A DNA stretch of 26,479 nt from Candidatus Kerfeldbacteria bacterium (GCA_016192205.1 JACPUP010000019.1:1-26479); one strand, 5' to 3'; numbered from the stretch's first letter, positions 8,302-14,727 are shown. Made by a program: numbers and translations. Notes: generated by a model not told the origin, from the sequence alone.

Positions 8302-9144
8302 ATGCACCTCGGCGCCCACGTCTCCATTGCCGGCGGTATCCCGAACGCTCCTGAGCGGGCGGCGGCGCTGGGCTGCGAGGTGTTCCAAATCTTCAGCCGG
8401 AGCCCGCGGGGCGGCCATCCGCCAGCGCTGACGAAAACCGTCCGGGCCGAGTTCCGAGGGGCCATGGCCAAACACCGTCAACAGGGTTTTGCCATCCACA
8501 CGCCGTACTACATCAATTTCGCCTCGACGACACCGCGCATCCGCTACGGGTCCATCAGCGTCGTGCGCGAGGAATTGGAGCGCGGCGCGCTGCTGGGCGC
8601 CGACGCGGTCATCACCCACCTCGGCTCAACCAAAGACGCTGGCGAGGAGCTTGGTTTTCGCAAATGCTGGCGGTCCATCCAGCGCATCCTCGATGGGTAC
8701 ACGGGTTCGACCACGCTCTTGTTGGAAATCTCGGCCGGCGCCGGCGACCTGCTCGGCGGCAGCTTTGAAGAGCTGGCGTCCCTCATCAAACAGGTTGAAT
8801 CGAGAGCACCGTACCGCAACCGCGTTGGCGTCTGCCTCGACACCTGCCACGTGTTCGCCGCTGGCTACGACCTCCGAACGAAAACAGCGGTCGATGCCAC
8901 ACTCGAACGTTTCGATCGGGTGGTTGGATTGAAACGCTTGCAAGCGCTCCACGCCAACGACTCGAAGTTCGGCTTGGGCGAGCACCGTGACCGGCACGAA
9001 CACATTGGGAACGGGCAGATTGGCCGGGAGGGTTTCCGCGCCATCGTCAACCATCCGAAGTTGAAGGGATTGAGCATGTACCTCGAGACCGAGCCGGAGG
9101 GAATGCAAAGTGACTTAGTGACGCTGAAGTCGTTGCGGAAGTAG
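8302..9144 (+). CDS. nfo: Endonuclease IV (apurinic/apyrimidinic endonuclease)
   Basis: This 280-aa protein matches the usual length and the TIM-barrel, three-zinc family that cuts 5' to abasic sites in base-excision repair. It starts MHLGAHVSIAGG, has LLLEISAGAG near residue 140 carrying the metal-binding Glu, VCLDTCHVFAAGYD near residue 176 (second signature), and HANDSKFGLG followed by DRHEHIGNGQIG near residues 216-240 (third signature, with Asp and two His ligands). It ends with LETEPEG. All expected metal ligands appear present. It lies 3 nt after tig; no separate promoter is visible. A long hairpin follows in the 168-bp spacer. Confidence 0.96.
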   Translation: MHLGAHVSIAGGIPNAPERAAALGCEVFQIFSRSPRGGHPPALTKTVRAEFRGAMAKHRQQGFAIHTPYYINFASTTPRIRYGSISVVREELERGALLGADAVITHLGSTKDAGEELGFRKCWRSIQRILDGYTGSTTLLLEISAGAGDLLGGSFEELASLIKQVESRAPYRNRVGVCLDTCHVFAAGYDLRTKTAVDATLERFDRVVGLKRLQALHANDSKFGLGEHRDRHEHIGNGQIGREGFRAIVNHPKLKGLSMYLETEPEGMQSDLVTLKSLRK

Positions 9145-9187
9145 AAGCGGGTAGCGAGGAGAGGTGCAAGCGAATCTCGAATGGGGA

Positions 9188-9232
9188 ATCTGGAATATCG
9201 GCTGTCTGGTTACGCCATTCGATATTCCAGAT
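9188..9232. repeat. Long intergenic hairpin after nfo
   Basis: ATCTGGAATATCG (9188-9200) and CGATATTCCAGAT (9220-9232) form a perfect 13-bp stem around a 19-nt loop. Outer arms (GAAGCGGGTAGCGAG-like near 9145 and CTACTCGCTAC-like near 9255-9285) extend the symmetry imperfectly over the whole 168-bp spacer. There is no T-tract. It may stabilise the upstream mRNA or be a decayed repeat element. Confidence 0.6.
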
Positions 9233-9312
9233 CCGAAATTCCTTACCCCTGCTTCTACTCGCTACTCCCTACTCGCTTTCGTTTTCCTTGAGATACCGGT
9301 AATCTTCCTACC

Positions 9313-10089
9313 ATGCTCGACCGCGAACTGCAAACCGCTACCCGCGCTGCCACCGACGCCGGCCGATTGCTCAAGCGGCACTTCCTCACGCTCCACGCCC
9401 GCGAAATACACCAAAGGCGCAAACATGACCTGGTCACGGATTATGACCGGCGCGCCAACCGACTCATTGTCCGGCGACTGTCAGCCGTATTTCCCAACCA
9501 CGGCATCGTGGCTGAAGAAGGCGACAACCGTCCGACGCGCTCTGGCTATACGTGGGCGATTGATCCGCTCGACGGCACGATCAATTACGCTGCCGAAATC
9601 CCGTACTACGCCGTTTCCATTGCGCTGACGGTCAACGGCGTTCCCATTCTCGGTGTCGTCTACGCGCCCGACACCAAGGAAACGTCCACGGCCGTGGTGG
9701 GCAAAGGCGCGCGACGCAACCGGCGCCGCATCCGCGTTTCAAAGACGACCAAACTCCGCGATGCGTTCATCGACCTTGAGCACACCGTGGCATACCCTGG
9801 CCCGCAGCGGACTGCCTCCGTCACGCAGCGCTGCTTGACCGCGGCCGCGCACGTGCGCCGTTCCGGGTCGGCGGCCCTTGACCTCTGCTACCTCGCGAGC
9901 GGCCACATTGATGGCATGGTGTTGTCCGGCCCAGCCAATGCCTGGGACCTCTATGCCGGCATTGTCATTGCCCGCGAGGCTGGCGCAATGGTGAGCGACG
10001 GACGAGGCCAGCCGTTTCACCTGCGCTCGAAGCACTTCGTTGCCACGAACGGTGCCATCCACCGTCAGTTACTCAAGGTCATCGCATGA
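9313..10089 (+). CDS. Inositol-monophosphatase-family phosphatase
   Basis: This 258-aa enzyme belongs to the Mg2+-dependent sugar-phosphatase family (SuhB, CysQ, FIG-type). The metal-site motifs are AEEG near residue 67, WAIDPLDGTINY at about 80-91 (DPxDGTxN) and NAWDLYAG near 209-216 (WDxxAG). It could remove phosphate from inositol phosphate, a sugar phosphate or 3'-phosphoadenosine phosphate. The substrate is not readable here. It is the first gene of a five-gene set in which every junction overlaps or is 1 nt apart. Its stop overlaps the start of the riboflavin kinase gene by ATGA. Confidence 0.92.
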   Translation: MLDRELQTATRAATDAGRLLKRHFLTLHAREIHQRRKHDLVTDYDRRANRLIVRRLSAVFPNHGIVAEEGDNRPTRSGYTWAIDPLDGTINYAAEIPYYAVSIALTVNGVPILGVVYAPDTKETSTAVVGKGARRNRRRIRVSKTTKLRDAFIDLEHTVAYPGPQRTASVTQRCLTAAAHVRRSGSAALDLCYLASGHIDGMVLSGPANAWDLYAGIVIAREAGAMVSDGRGQPFHLRSKHFVATNGAIHRQLLKVIA

Positions 10090-10460
10090 GCGGGCGCGAA
10101 CTCCGCGGCCGCGTTGTCCGGGGCGAGGGCTGGGGCCGAAAACTCGGCTACCCGACGGCCAACCTTGACCACCGCTTCTTCCGGCGTCACCCTGTTCCAC
10201 CCGGCGTGTACGCATGTTGGGCCTCGGTCGGCCGCAAGCGCTACCGTGCCATCGCGGTCGTGGGCGTGCCGTACACGTGGCGCCGCCACGGCTTCAAGGT
10301 TGAACTGCACCTCTTGAGCTTCCGCAGGAACCTGCACGGCCGCTTGCTCACGGCCACGGTTGTCCAGAAGCTGCGGCCAATCAAAGTCTTCCAAAACGTG
10401 CCCGAGATGCTTCGAACCATTGCCCGCGACGTGGCGCAAACGAAACGGCTCTTGCGGTAA
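10086..10460 (+). CDS. Stand-alone riboflavin kinase
   Basis: This 124-aa protein corresponds to only the C-terminal flavokinase domain of bifunctional RibF; the N-terminal FAD-synthetase domain is absent. It converts riboflavin to FMN with ATP. Visible motifs are GEGWGRKLGYPTANL (the GxxLGxPTAN nucleotide/flavin loop, residues ~13-27), PPGVYACWASVG, and FKVELHLLSF (residues ~77-86), which holds the catalytic Glu, followed by the LRP and helical C-terminus. A monofunctional form implies that FAD is made elsewhere or taken up. The link to the foreign rib cassette 4.5 kb downstream is only functional, since base composition here matches the host. Confidence 0.9.
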   Translation: MSGRELRGRVVRGEGWGRKLGYPTANLDHRFFRRHPVPPGVYACWASVGRKRYRAIAVVGVPYTWRRHGFKVELHLLSFRRNLHGRLLTATVVQKLRPIKVFQNVPEMLRTIARDVAQTKRLLR

Positions 10461-10461
10461 T

Positions 10462-11157
10462 ATGGCCACGGGCGCGCAGCTGGCAGCCATGGAGGAAGCC
10501 ATGCCGCACCTGCGAGCCGGCGCAGCGTTTTTGCACCGAACGCTCCGGCCAGGACTCACGGAACGCCAGGCCGCCGATGCCCTGCGGGCTTTTTTCCGGC
10601 CGCGTGGCCACCGCAACTGGGCCTTCCGCTTCATTATTGCTGCCGGACCCTCGGCGGCTGAACCCCACCACGCGCCGGGCCGACGACGGCTCAAGCGCGG
10701 TGACATGGTCGTCTGTGATTTTGGCCTGCGCATTCGCCACACGGCCACGGACATGACGCGCACGTTCCTCCTGGGCCCGCCGTCGCGAAAGCTCCGCCAC
10801 GCCTACCAGTCGGTCCTCGCTGCCCAGCACCGTGCGACTCGCCGGCTCAAGCCTGGGGCGGCCGGGGCTGCTCTCGACGCGCTGGCCCGCCGCTCCCTGG
10901 ACCGCGCCGGCTTCCGCCGCCAGTTCATCCACGGCCTCGGCCACGGTGTTGGTTACAACATCCATGAACCGCCGTGGCTGTCCCCGCGTAAAAAGAGCAT
11001 CCTCCGCAGTGGGGATGTCGTCACCGTGGAACCCGGCGTCTACCGGAAGGACTGGGGCGGCATTCGCATCGAGGATATGTACCTCATCACCCGGCGCGGC
11101 AGCCGCCAACTCACGCGCGTGCCAAGCTCGCTGGCCAGTGCTATCATTCCCGTATGA
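10462..11157 (+). CDS. M24-family metallopeptidase (Xaa-Pro dipeptidase / aminopeptidase type)
   Basis: This 231-aa protein is a bare pita-bread catalytic domain without the N-terminal creatinase domain of long Xaa-Pro peptidases. All five metal ligands can be placed: VCDFGLR and TDMTRTF (two Asp), HGLGHGVG (His), VEPGVY (Glu) and IRIEDM (Glu). PHHAPG, near residue 70, resembles the substrate-binding His motif. Start 10462 retains the N-terminal helix; ATG 10501 has a better ribosome site (GGAGG) but would remove part of it. It removes N-terminal residues or splits Xaa-Pro dipeptides. It starts 1 nt after the kinase stop and overlaps the next gene by 4 nt. Confidence 0.9.
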   Translation: MATGAQLAAMEEAMPHLRAGAAFLHRTLRPGLTERQAADALRAFFRPRGHRNWAFRFIIAAGPSAAEPHHAPGRRRLKRGDMVVCDFGLRIRHTATDMTRTFLLGPPSRKLRHAYQSVLAAQHRATRRLKPGAAGAALDALARRSLDRAGFRRQFIHGLGHGVGYNIHEPPWLSPRKKSILRSGDVVTVEPGVYRKDWGGIRIEDMYLITRRGSRQLTRVPSSLASAIIPV

Positions 11158-11351
11158 CGCCTGTGGCCACCACCGGAGAAACGAAAGCCGCGCCTCCGCC
11201 CGAGCTACCCGTTCCGCCAGAACGACAGGAAGACCAGCTCCCGCCGCCACCGCATGAACCACTCCTGCCCGCGCCGAACCGGTCGCGGCAACTCATCCTC
11301 CTGGCGGTCATCGTCGTCATCCTCATCGTCGTCATCCTCATCGTCCGATGA
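11154..11351 (+). CDS. Small tail-anchored membrane protein
   Basis: This 65-aa protein has a Pro- and Glu-rich hydrophilic N-terminal part (residues 1-45) and a single C-terminal hydrophobic helix of Ile, Val and Leu (about 47-64), so it looks tail-anchored with its N-terminus in the cytoplasm. No family is recognised. Overlapping ATGA junctions on both sides tie its translation to the M24 peptidase and the zinc-knuckle gene. Confidence 0.72.
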   Translation: MTPVATTGETKAAPPPELPVPPERQEDQLPPPPHEPLLPAPNRSRQLILLAVIVVILIVVILIVR

Positions 11352-11608
11352 CGAACCAGCTGCTGCAGGAGACGGGCGACCTGCCGGTCTGCGAGAAGTG
11401 CCACGCCAAGCACTACCCGCACGAAGCGTGCAAATCGAAGGTTGAGGACGCCGTGCCGATCTGTTCGCTGTGCGTCGGCAACCATCCGACCGAGCAGTGC
11501 CCGGTGCTGCAGCCGGGCGCGCTGTGGGAGCAGCCCGAGTTCAAACGCAAGCGCCGGCGACGGCGGGGCGGCCGACGACGCGACGGCCGGAGGCAGATCC
11601 GCTCGTAA
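11348..11608 (+). CDS. Double zinc-knuckle-like protein with Arg-rich tail
   Basis: This 86-aa protein carries two similar metal-binding patterns. CEKCHAKHYPHEAC near residues 15-28 fits C-X2-C-X3-H-X5-C, and CSLCVGNHPTEQC near residues 39-51 fits C-X2-C-X3-H-X4-C. These resemble CCHC zinc knuckles, which bind single-stranded nucleic acid. A strongly basic tail (KRKRRRRRGGRRRDGRR) follows and would favour RNA binding. Such paired knuckles are unusual in bacteria. It is the last gene of the suhB-like operon. Zinc binding and RNA binding are inferred. Confidence 0.75.
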   Translation: MTNQLLQETGDLPVCEKCHAKHYPHEACKSKVEDAVPICSLCVGNHPTEQCPVLQPGALWEQPEFKRKRRRRRGGRRRDGRRQIRS

Positions 11609-11631
11609 AAACGCGCTGTGGAGAACTGCGG

Positions 11632-11661
11632 TTGTCTTTCGACAGCGTGGCACGGTATAAA
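11632..11661 (+). promoter_or_regulatory. Predicted promoter for the small peptide gene or RNA
   Basis: TTGTCT (11632-11637) and TATAAA (11656-11661) are separated by 18 bp, just after the zinc-knuckle gene. The predicted start is about 11668. It would drive a ~230-nt transcript ending at the hairpin at 11868-11898. Confidence 0.6.
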
Positions 11662-11704
11662 GACAGTCCAAGACACCCCCGAAGACGAAAGGAGGTGGTT
11701 CGCG

Positions 11705-11779
11705 ATGTTCGGACCTGACGAACAGCCAGGCGGCGACATGCCGCAGCAGCCGGAGCAGCCAGAACAGCCGGCCGCGTAG
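11705..11779 (+). CDS. Very small Pro/Gln/Glu-rich peptide (24 aa)
   Basis: An ATG at 11705 is preceded by AAAGGAGGTGG, the best Shine-Dalgarno match in the window, 6-8 nt upstream. The frame reads MFGPDEQPGGDMPQQPEQPE and four more residues to a TAG stop. The composition is disordered. It has its own promoter and a hairpin downstream. The 24-aa product may be a real small protein or the leader peptide of a structured transcript. Nothing links it by homology to the ubiquitin-like operon that follows. Confidence 0.5.
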   Translation: MFGPDEQPGGDMPQQPEQPEQPAA

Positions 11780-11867
11780 TATCGCTTCTTCGCTCGCGGA
11801 ATGCCGCGGGCATCGAAGGAACGGCGTCACGAGGAGGCCAGGAGGCCACCTGGTGACACATCCAAGA

Positions 11868-11898
11868 ACAGACAGGCCGACGTGGCCTGCCTGTTCCG
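11868..11898 (+). terminator. Hairpin at the end of the small-peptide transcript
   Basis: GAACAG-A-CAGGCC pairs with GGCCTG-C-CTGTTC around GACGT, with one mismatch. The following sequence (CGTTATT) is weakly T-rich. Two further nested hairpins lie between the peptide gene and this one: CTTCG/CGAAG with GCGG/CCGC at about 11787-11817, and GTCAC/GTGAC with CCAGG/CCTGG near 11825-11856. The transcript would therefore be heavily folded. Confidence 0.55.
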
Positions 11899-11901
11899 TT
11901 A

Positions 11902-11931
11902 TTGACACCGAATCACGGTGCCTGCTAAGGT
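11902..11931 (+). promoter_or_regulatory. Predicted promoter of the ubiquitin-like operon
   Basis: A perfect TTGACA (11902-11907) is followed after 18 bp by TAAGGT (11926-11931), itself preceded by TGC, which gives an extended -10. The predicted start is about 11938, immediately before the 9-bp inverted repeat. Confidence 0.6.
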
Positions 11932-11942
11932 CGGAACTCTCT

Positions 11943-11980
11943 GGATCCTTGACAACTCAAACAACCGTTGGCAAGGATCC
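11943..11980 (+). promoter_or_regulatory. Perfect 9-bp inverted repeat in the operon leader
   Basis: GGATCCTTG (11943-11951) is an exact inverted copy of CAAGGATCC (11972-11980), separated by 20 nt. It lies just downstream of the predicted start site and just before ATG 11983. As DNA it could be an operator; as RNA it would form a hairpin that hides the AAGGA in front of ATG 11983 and leaves the GTG 12013 site open. Confidence 0.6.
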
Positions 11981-12012
11981 GTATGTCCACCTGTCCCGAG
12001 GGAGGGGTCATC

Positions 12013-13251
12013 GTGAATCCGTTCTGGCGTATAAGCTGGCGGGGGGTCGTGGTCGGATTCGCGATCATCCTCGTTGCCGTCGTGAATTGCCTTCTCGGAA
12101 GGCTGGTCTTGCGTGAACTCGCCTACGAGGCGCAAGCAGCGATCCACACGCTCGTCGTCGCGTTCGCGTACGTGCCGCTTCACTGGTGGCTCACCCGCCA
12201 GCAGCCGGTACCGCAGCCCGCGCCGGCGAGGGCACCAGTCATCGAAACGCATGTCGTCGAGACCCCAGCCACAAACGTCGGCAGTCCGGCCCAGGCGACC
12301 GTCAGCCGAAAGGAGTTGAAAGCGATGCTCAAAGCGCCGCAGTACTTCATCGATTACACAGAGAACAGGCTCGACGACTTGCTCACTGTCGGCATTTTGG
12401 CTCGGAGACGGAAGATCAAGGGAAAGGTCGGCATCCTCTTCCCGCAAGCCGACCTTGATCTGGCGAGCTTGGCGCTGGAAACCGCATTCAAGATCGAGGC
12501 TGCCCGACAACTGACCCGCAACACCTGGGCGCTGCCCATGGGCCGCGTGAGACGGAAAGGGAAGAAAGCCGAGTGCCGGTCAGCCGAAGCACGCCGCCAG
12601 GCCCGACTCGCCTACCTCAAACTCTCCAACAAGCGTCCGGCCATCGAGGAACAGGACATCCTGGCCCAACTCCCGCGACTCAACCAGGAGTTGGATGAGC
12701 TGCTGCTGTCAGTCACGCTCATAACTCGACGGATCGACCACCTGACCGCACGCCAAGCTGCGTTGCAGGAGGTCTTGGCGGTTCGTGGAACACCGCGCTG
12801 GATCGTCGAGGAATTCGACCGGCTCTGCGCCCAGCCGTACTTCGCGGATCTGCGCATCGACCTGCCGAACAGCGTCTTCCTCATGCAAACGTCCATGCTC
12901 TATGGCGAGGAGGTAGACGTGAACGGTGTCACACGGTATTACCGGGTCGGGGCATTCGATATGTCCATCAACCCTCATGGCGGGATCGACTCCATCCGTC
13001 TGCGCAACCGAACGCATCGCCGCGGAACATGGGATGCTCCGCACGTCGAAAGTGGGCATCCCGACTGTTTCGGGCGGATGTTGCAAAACGCTCTGGCCAT
13101 CCATCTCGGACGCCAGGAGTACTCGGTCATCTTCACGATGCTCGTCCAGTATCTGACCCGCGACACGCGTGGGGGGTTCGCGAGAGGCGGCTGGGAGGAA
13201 GTCCCGGTCGAGATCGCTCGCCCACACCTCGTCAAGCGCGCAGGGCCGTAA
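12013..13251 (+). CDS. Membrane-anchored E2-like (UBC-fold) conjugating protein
   Basis: The start is set at GTG 12013 because GGAGGGG lies 6-7 nt upstream and the membrane segment follows at once; ATG 11983 would add 10 residues. The 412-aa product has two hydrophobic helices (about residues 11-33 and 44-60), a Pro/Ala linker (63-80), a charged helical region (100-230) and a C-terminal domain (about 285-400). That domain reads like a prokaryotic E2: strands with YYRVGAFDMSINPHGG, then DAPHVESGHPDCFGRM, where His 344 and Cys 352 match the P-H-[VI]...C.G active-site block, and helices with a hydrophobic pattern like the E2 C-terminal half. An E1-like gene and a Gly-Gly-ending modifier gene follow, supporting a conjugation role. 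The E2 call rests on motif and context. Confidence 0.75.
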   Translation: MNPFWRISWRGVVVGFAIILVAVVNCLLGRLVLRELAYEAQAAIHTLVVAFAYVPLHWWLTRQQPVPQPAPARAPVIETHVVETPATNVGSPAQATVSRKELKAMLKAPQYFIDYTENRLDDLLTVGILARRRKIKGKVGILFPQADLDLASLALETAFKIEAARQLTRNTWALPMGRVRRKGKKAECRSAEARRQARLAYLKLSNKRPAIEEQDILAQLPRLNQELDELLLSVTLITRRIDHLTARQAALQEVLAVRGTPRWIVEEFDRLCAQPYFADLRIDLPNSVFLMQTSMLYGEEVDVNGVTRYYRVGAFDMSINPHGGIDSIRLRNRTHRRGTWDAPHVESGHPDCFGRMLQNALAIHLGRQEYSVIFTMLVQYLTRDTRGGFARGGWEEVPVEIARPHLVKRAGP

Positions 13252-13261
13252 GGAGGAGACA

Positions 13262-13927
13262 TTGAATCCTGAACCAACGCCCATCACCATTGTTGGTGCT
13301 GGGAGAACGGGAAGTTGGCTGACCATCCTGCTCGCTCGAGAGGGGTATGCGCCGCTGACGGTCTACGACGGCGACGTCGTCGGGCCGGAGAACGTCACGC
13401 AGGCCTACTGGCCGTCGCACGTGGGACGGCTGAAGGTCGAGGCTCTGGCCGAGGTGCTCCGCCAGACTAGCGGCGTTGACTTGACCGTGGAGACGCGTGC
13501 ATTCACGGCGCACGACAGCCCGCGCGGGATCGTCATCGCCGCCGTGGATTCGATGGAGCAGCGCCAGGTCATCTGGAACCAGGTCAAGCACAACCTGTCT
13601 GTTCCGCTCTTCATCGACACGCGCGTGGGCGGCCCGGTGGGGATGATCTACACCATCAACCCCATCGACCCGCTCGAGGTTGACTACTACGAAACGAGGT
13701 TCTATCCTGACGAACAAGCAGCTGACTTCCGATGCAGCGAAGGAAGGATGATCCACAACCTGTGGAACATCGGAGTCCATGTCAGCTGCCAGCTGAAGAG
13801 CTTCCTGGGGGGCGAACCGTGCGCCCAGGAAATCCTCTTCGACCTGAAGACCAACACCTTGGTATTCAGGGATCACCGGGGTCGGGTGCTCGCTCGACTC
13901 CACAACACGGTTGGAGGGTTGTCATGA
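13262..13927 (+). CDS. E1-like adenylating enzyme (ThiF/MoeB/HesA superfamily)
   Basis: TTG 13262 is chosen because AGGAGG lies 5 nt upstream and the Rossmann strand follows at once. The 221-aa protein has the ATP loop GAGRTG (residues 12-17), the acidic pair YDGDVV (Asp 36, Asp 38), Asn 44, Lys 58 in VGRLKVEAL, and Asp 96 in AAVDSMEQR, all at E1-type positions. The usual NxxRQ Arg finger is changed: the motif reads ENVTQ. There is no CxxC zinc pair, but Cys 158, 176 and 187 are possible thioester sites. It would adenylate the C-terminus of the modifier encoded next and pass it to the E2-like protein. Its stop overlaps the modifier start. Confidence 0.85.
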   Translation: MNPEPTPITIVGAGRTGSWLTILLAREGYAPLTVYDGDVVGPENVTQAYWPSHVGRLKVEALAEVLRQTSGVDLTVETRAFTAHDSPRGIVIAAVDSMEQRQVIWNQVKHNLSVPLFIDTRVGGPVGMIYTINPIDPLEVDYYETRFYPDEQAADFRCSEGRMIHNLWNIGVHVSCQLKSFLGGEPCAQEILFDLKTNTLVFRDHRGRVLARLHNTVGGLS

Positions 13928-14163
13928 ACAATGCGGGCGGCCTCATGGAGGCCACGGCCACGCACACCATCGCCAATGTCGGCAAGGGCACCTACCCGGT
14001 CAACGCCGGGCCCGGGCCTTCCACGGTCTCGGAAGTCCTGGCGGCTGGCGGCCTGTCCCCGGGGAACCGAGAAGTCCTCGTGGGGGGCGCGACTGCCGCT
14101 CCGGGTGACATCGTGCCGCGCGGCGAGGAGCTGACGGTCACCGAGCGCGTGAGCGGCGGCTGA
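13924..14163 (+). CDS. Ubiquitin-like (beta-grasp, MoaD/ThiS-like) modifier ending in Gly-Gly
   Basis: This 79-aa protein starts at an ATG inside the E1-like stop. Its pattern fits a beta-grasp protein: a strand with ATHTIANVGKGTYPVNAG, a helix with STVSEVLAAGGL, then REVLVGGATAAPGD and the last strand EELTVTERVSGG with Gly-Gly as the final two residues. No processing is needed because the stop follows directly. MoaD and ThiS carry sulfur this way, and ubiquitin-like modifiers are joined to Lys this way. The partner E2-like gene favours protein conjugation over sulfur transfer, though both remain possible. A strong terminator follows. Confidence 0.82.
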   Translation: MNNAGGLMEATATHTIANVGKGTYPVNAGPGPSTVSEVLAAGGLSPGNREVLVGGATAAPGDIVPRGEELTVTERVSGG

Positions 14164-14190
14164 TCCCGCGAAGTGCGGGGTCGAGACGTT

Positions 14191-14222
14191 CGGGGGAGCC
14201 CATCGGGGTTCCCCCGTTTTTT
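14191..14222 (+). terminator. Intrinsic terminator of the ubiquitin-like operon
   Basis: CGGGGGA pairs with TCCCCCG and is followed by TTTTTT. It is 28 nt past the stop of the modifier gene and marks the operon end. Confidence 0.88.
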
Positions 14223-14223
14223 C

Positions 14224-14252
14224 TTGCCCGAATTCCCGCCCTCGTCTATTCT
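14224..14252 (+). promoter_or_regulatory. Predicted tRNA-Leu promoter
   Basis: TTGCCC and TATTCT are separated by 17 bp, ending 8 bp before the mature tRNA 5' end. Confidence 0.5.
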
Positions 14253-14260
14253 CAAGGCGC

Positions 14261-14344
14261 GCCGCCGTGGCGGAACTGGTATACGCGCGACACTTAAAAT
14301 GTCGTGTCCGGAAGGACATGTCGGTTCGACTCCGACCGGCGGCA
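14261..14344 (+). tRNA. tRNA-Leu (anticodon UAA)
   Basis: The 84-nt cloverleaf has acceptor stem GCCGCCG/CGGCGGC, a D-arm with TGGCGGAACTGGTATACGC, anticodon stem CGACA/TGTCG around loop CTTAAAA, a long variable arm (GTCCGGAAGGAC) typical of tRNA-Leu, T-arm GTCGGTTCGACTCCGAC and discriminator A. CCA is not encoded. The following ~50 nt hold two small perfect hairpins. This intact copy has a degenerate inverted counterpart at 17508-17591. Confidence 0.95.
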
Positions 14345-14394
14345 TTACAAGCGGGTTTCACCCTGCGGGTGACCACCCATAGGGTGGCGATTCC
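14268..14394 (+). repeat. Left copy of the inverted tRNA-Leu repeat (~127 bp)
   Basis: The sequence from the tRNA D-arm through the two hairpins past the tRNA (TTCACCCTGCGGGTGA and CCACCC/GGGTGG) recurs in inverted orientation at 17458-17584. There are a few differences, in the anticodon stem, the variable arm and one base of the second hairpin. The two copies bracket the riboflavin cassette. Confidence 0.85.
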
Positions 14395-14469
14395 GACCCG
14401 CGGCAAAACGAGTTCGTAGTGGGTAGACATGTGTTCGTTACGAACGTACGGACTACGCTCTACGCGCCC

Positions 14470-14727
14470 CTACCGCCCAATCGTCTCGTAGCGGGCGTTG
14501 ACCGCGTCCCAGTTGACGTTGTTGAGTACCGCCTGGATGTACGCCTTGCGGTCCGAACCGTAATCAATGAAATAGGCGTGCTCGTAGCAGTCGATGGTCC
14601 ACAGCGGCACTGACCCCCACACCCCGCCGTGGTTGTGAGCGTCCGCCAGGTAGTTATGGATTTTTCCGTCGGACGGGTCCCAGGCTGTTACCATCCAGCC
14701 GCGCGTGTCGACAAGGTACTTCCACTA
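14470..14727 (-). pseudogene. Truncated superoxide dismutase (C-terminal fragment)
   Basis: The frame encodes the last ~85 residues of an Fe/Mn superoxide dismutase: RGWMVTAWDPSDGK, HNHGGVWG, and TIDCYEHAYFIDYG with the C-terminal Asp and His metal ligands. The two N-terminal His ligands are missing. Homology stops near 14727, exactly where the base composition changes to AT-rich sequence. Over about 14490-14640 it is nearly identical to the complete sod at 17651-18244, while the part nearer the break differs more, so the two are paralogues with a shared or converted 3' end. It cannot be a working dismutase. Confidence 0.88.

Noticed and set aside
7108..8619. Long 503-codon minus-strand open frame over tig and nfo
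   Set aside because: It lies opposite two certain genes, shows no recognisable motif, and is the kind of antisense frame produced by high-GC codons.
11632..11898. tmRNA (because of a short frame ending in Ala-Ala)
   Set aside because: There is no tRNA-like 5' and 3' ends, no T-arm and no resume codon context; the frame has a normal ATG and Shine-Dalgarno.
12013..14163. PRTRC plasmid cassette
   Set aside because: An E2-like and a ThiF-like gene are shared with that cassette, but there is no ParB-related gene or other PRTRC member next to them and the gene order and membrane helices differ.
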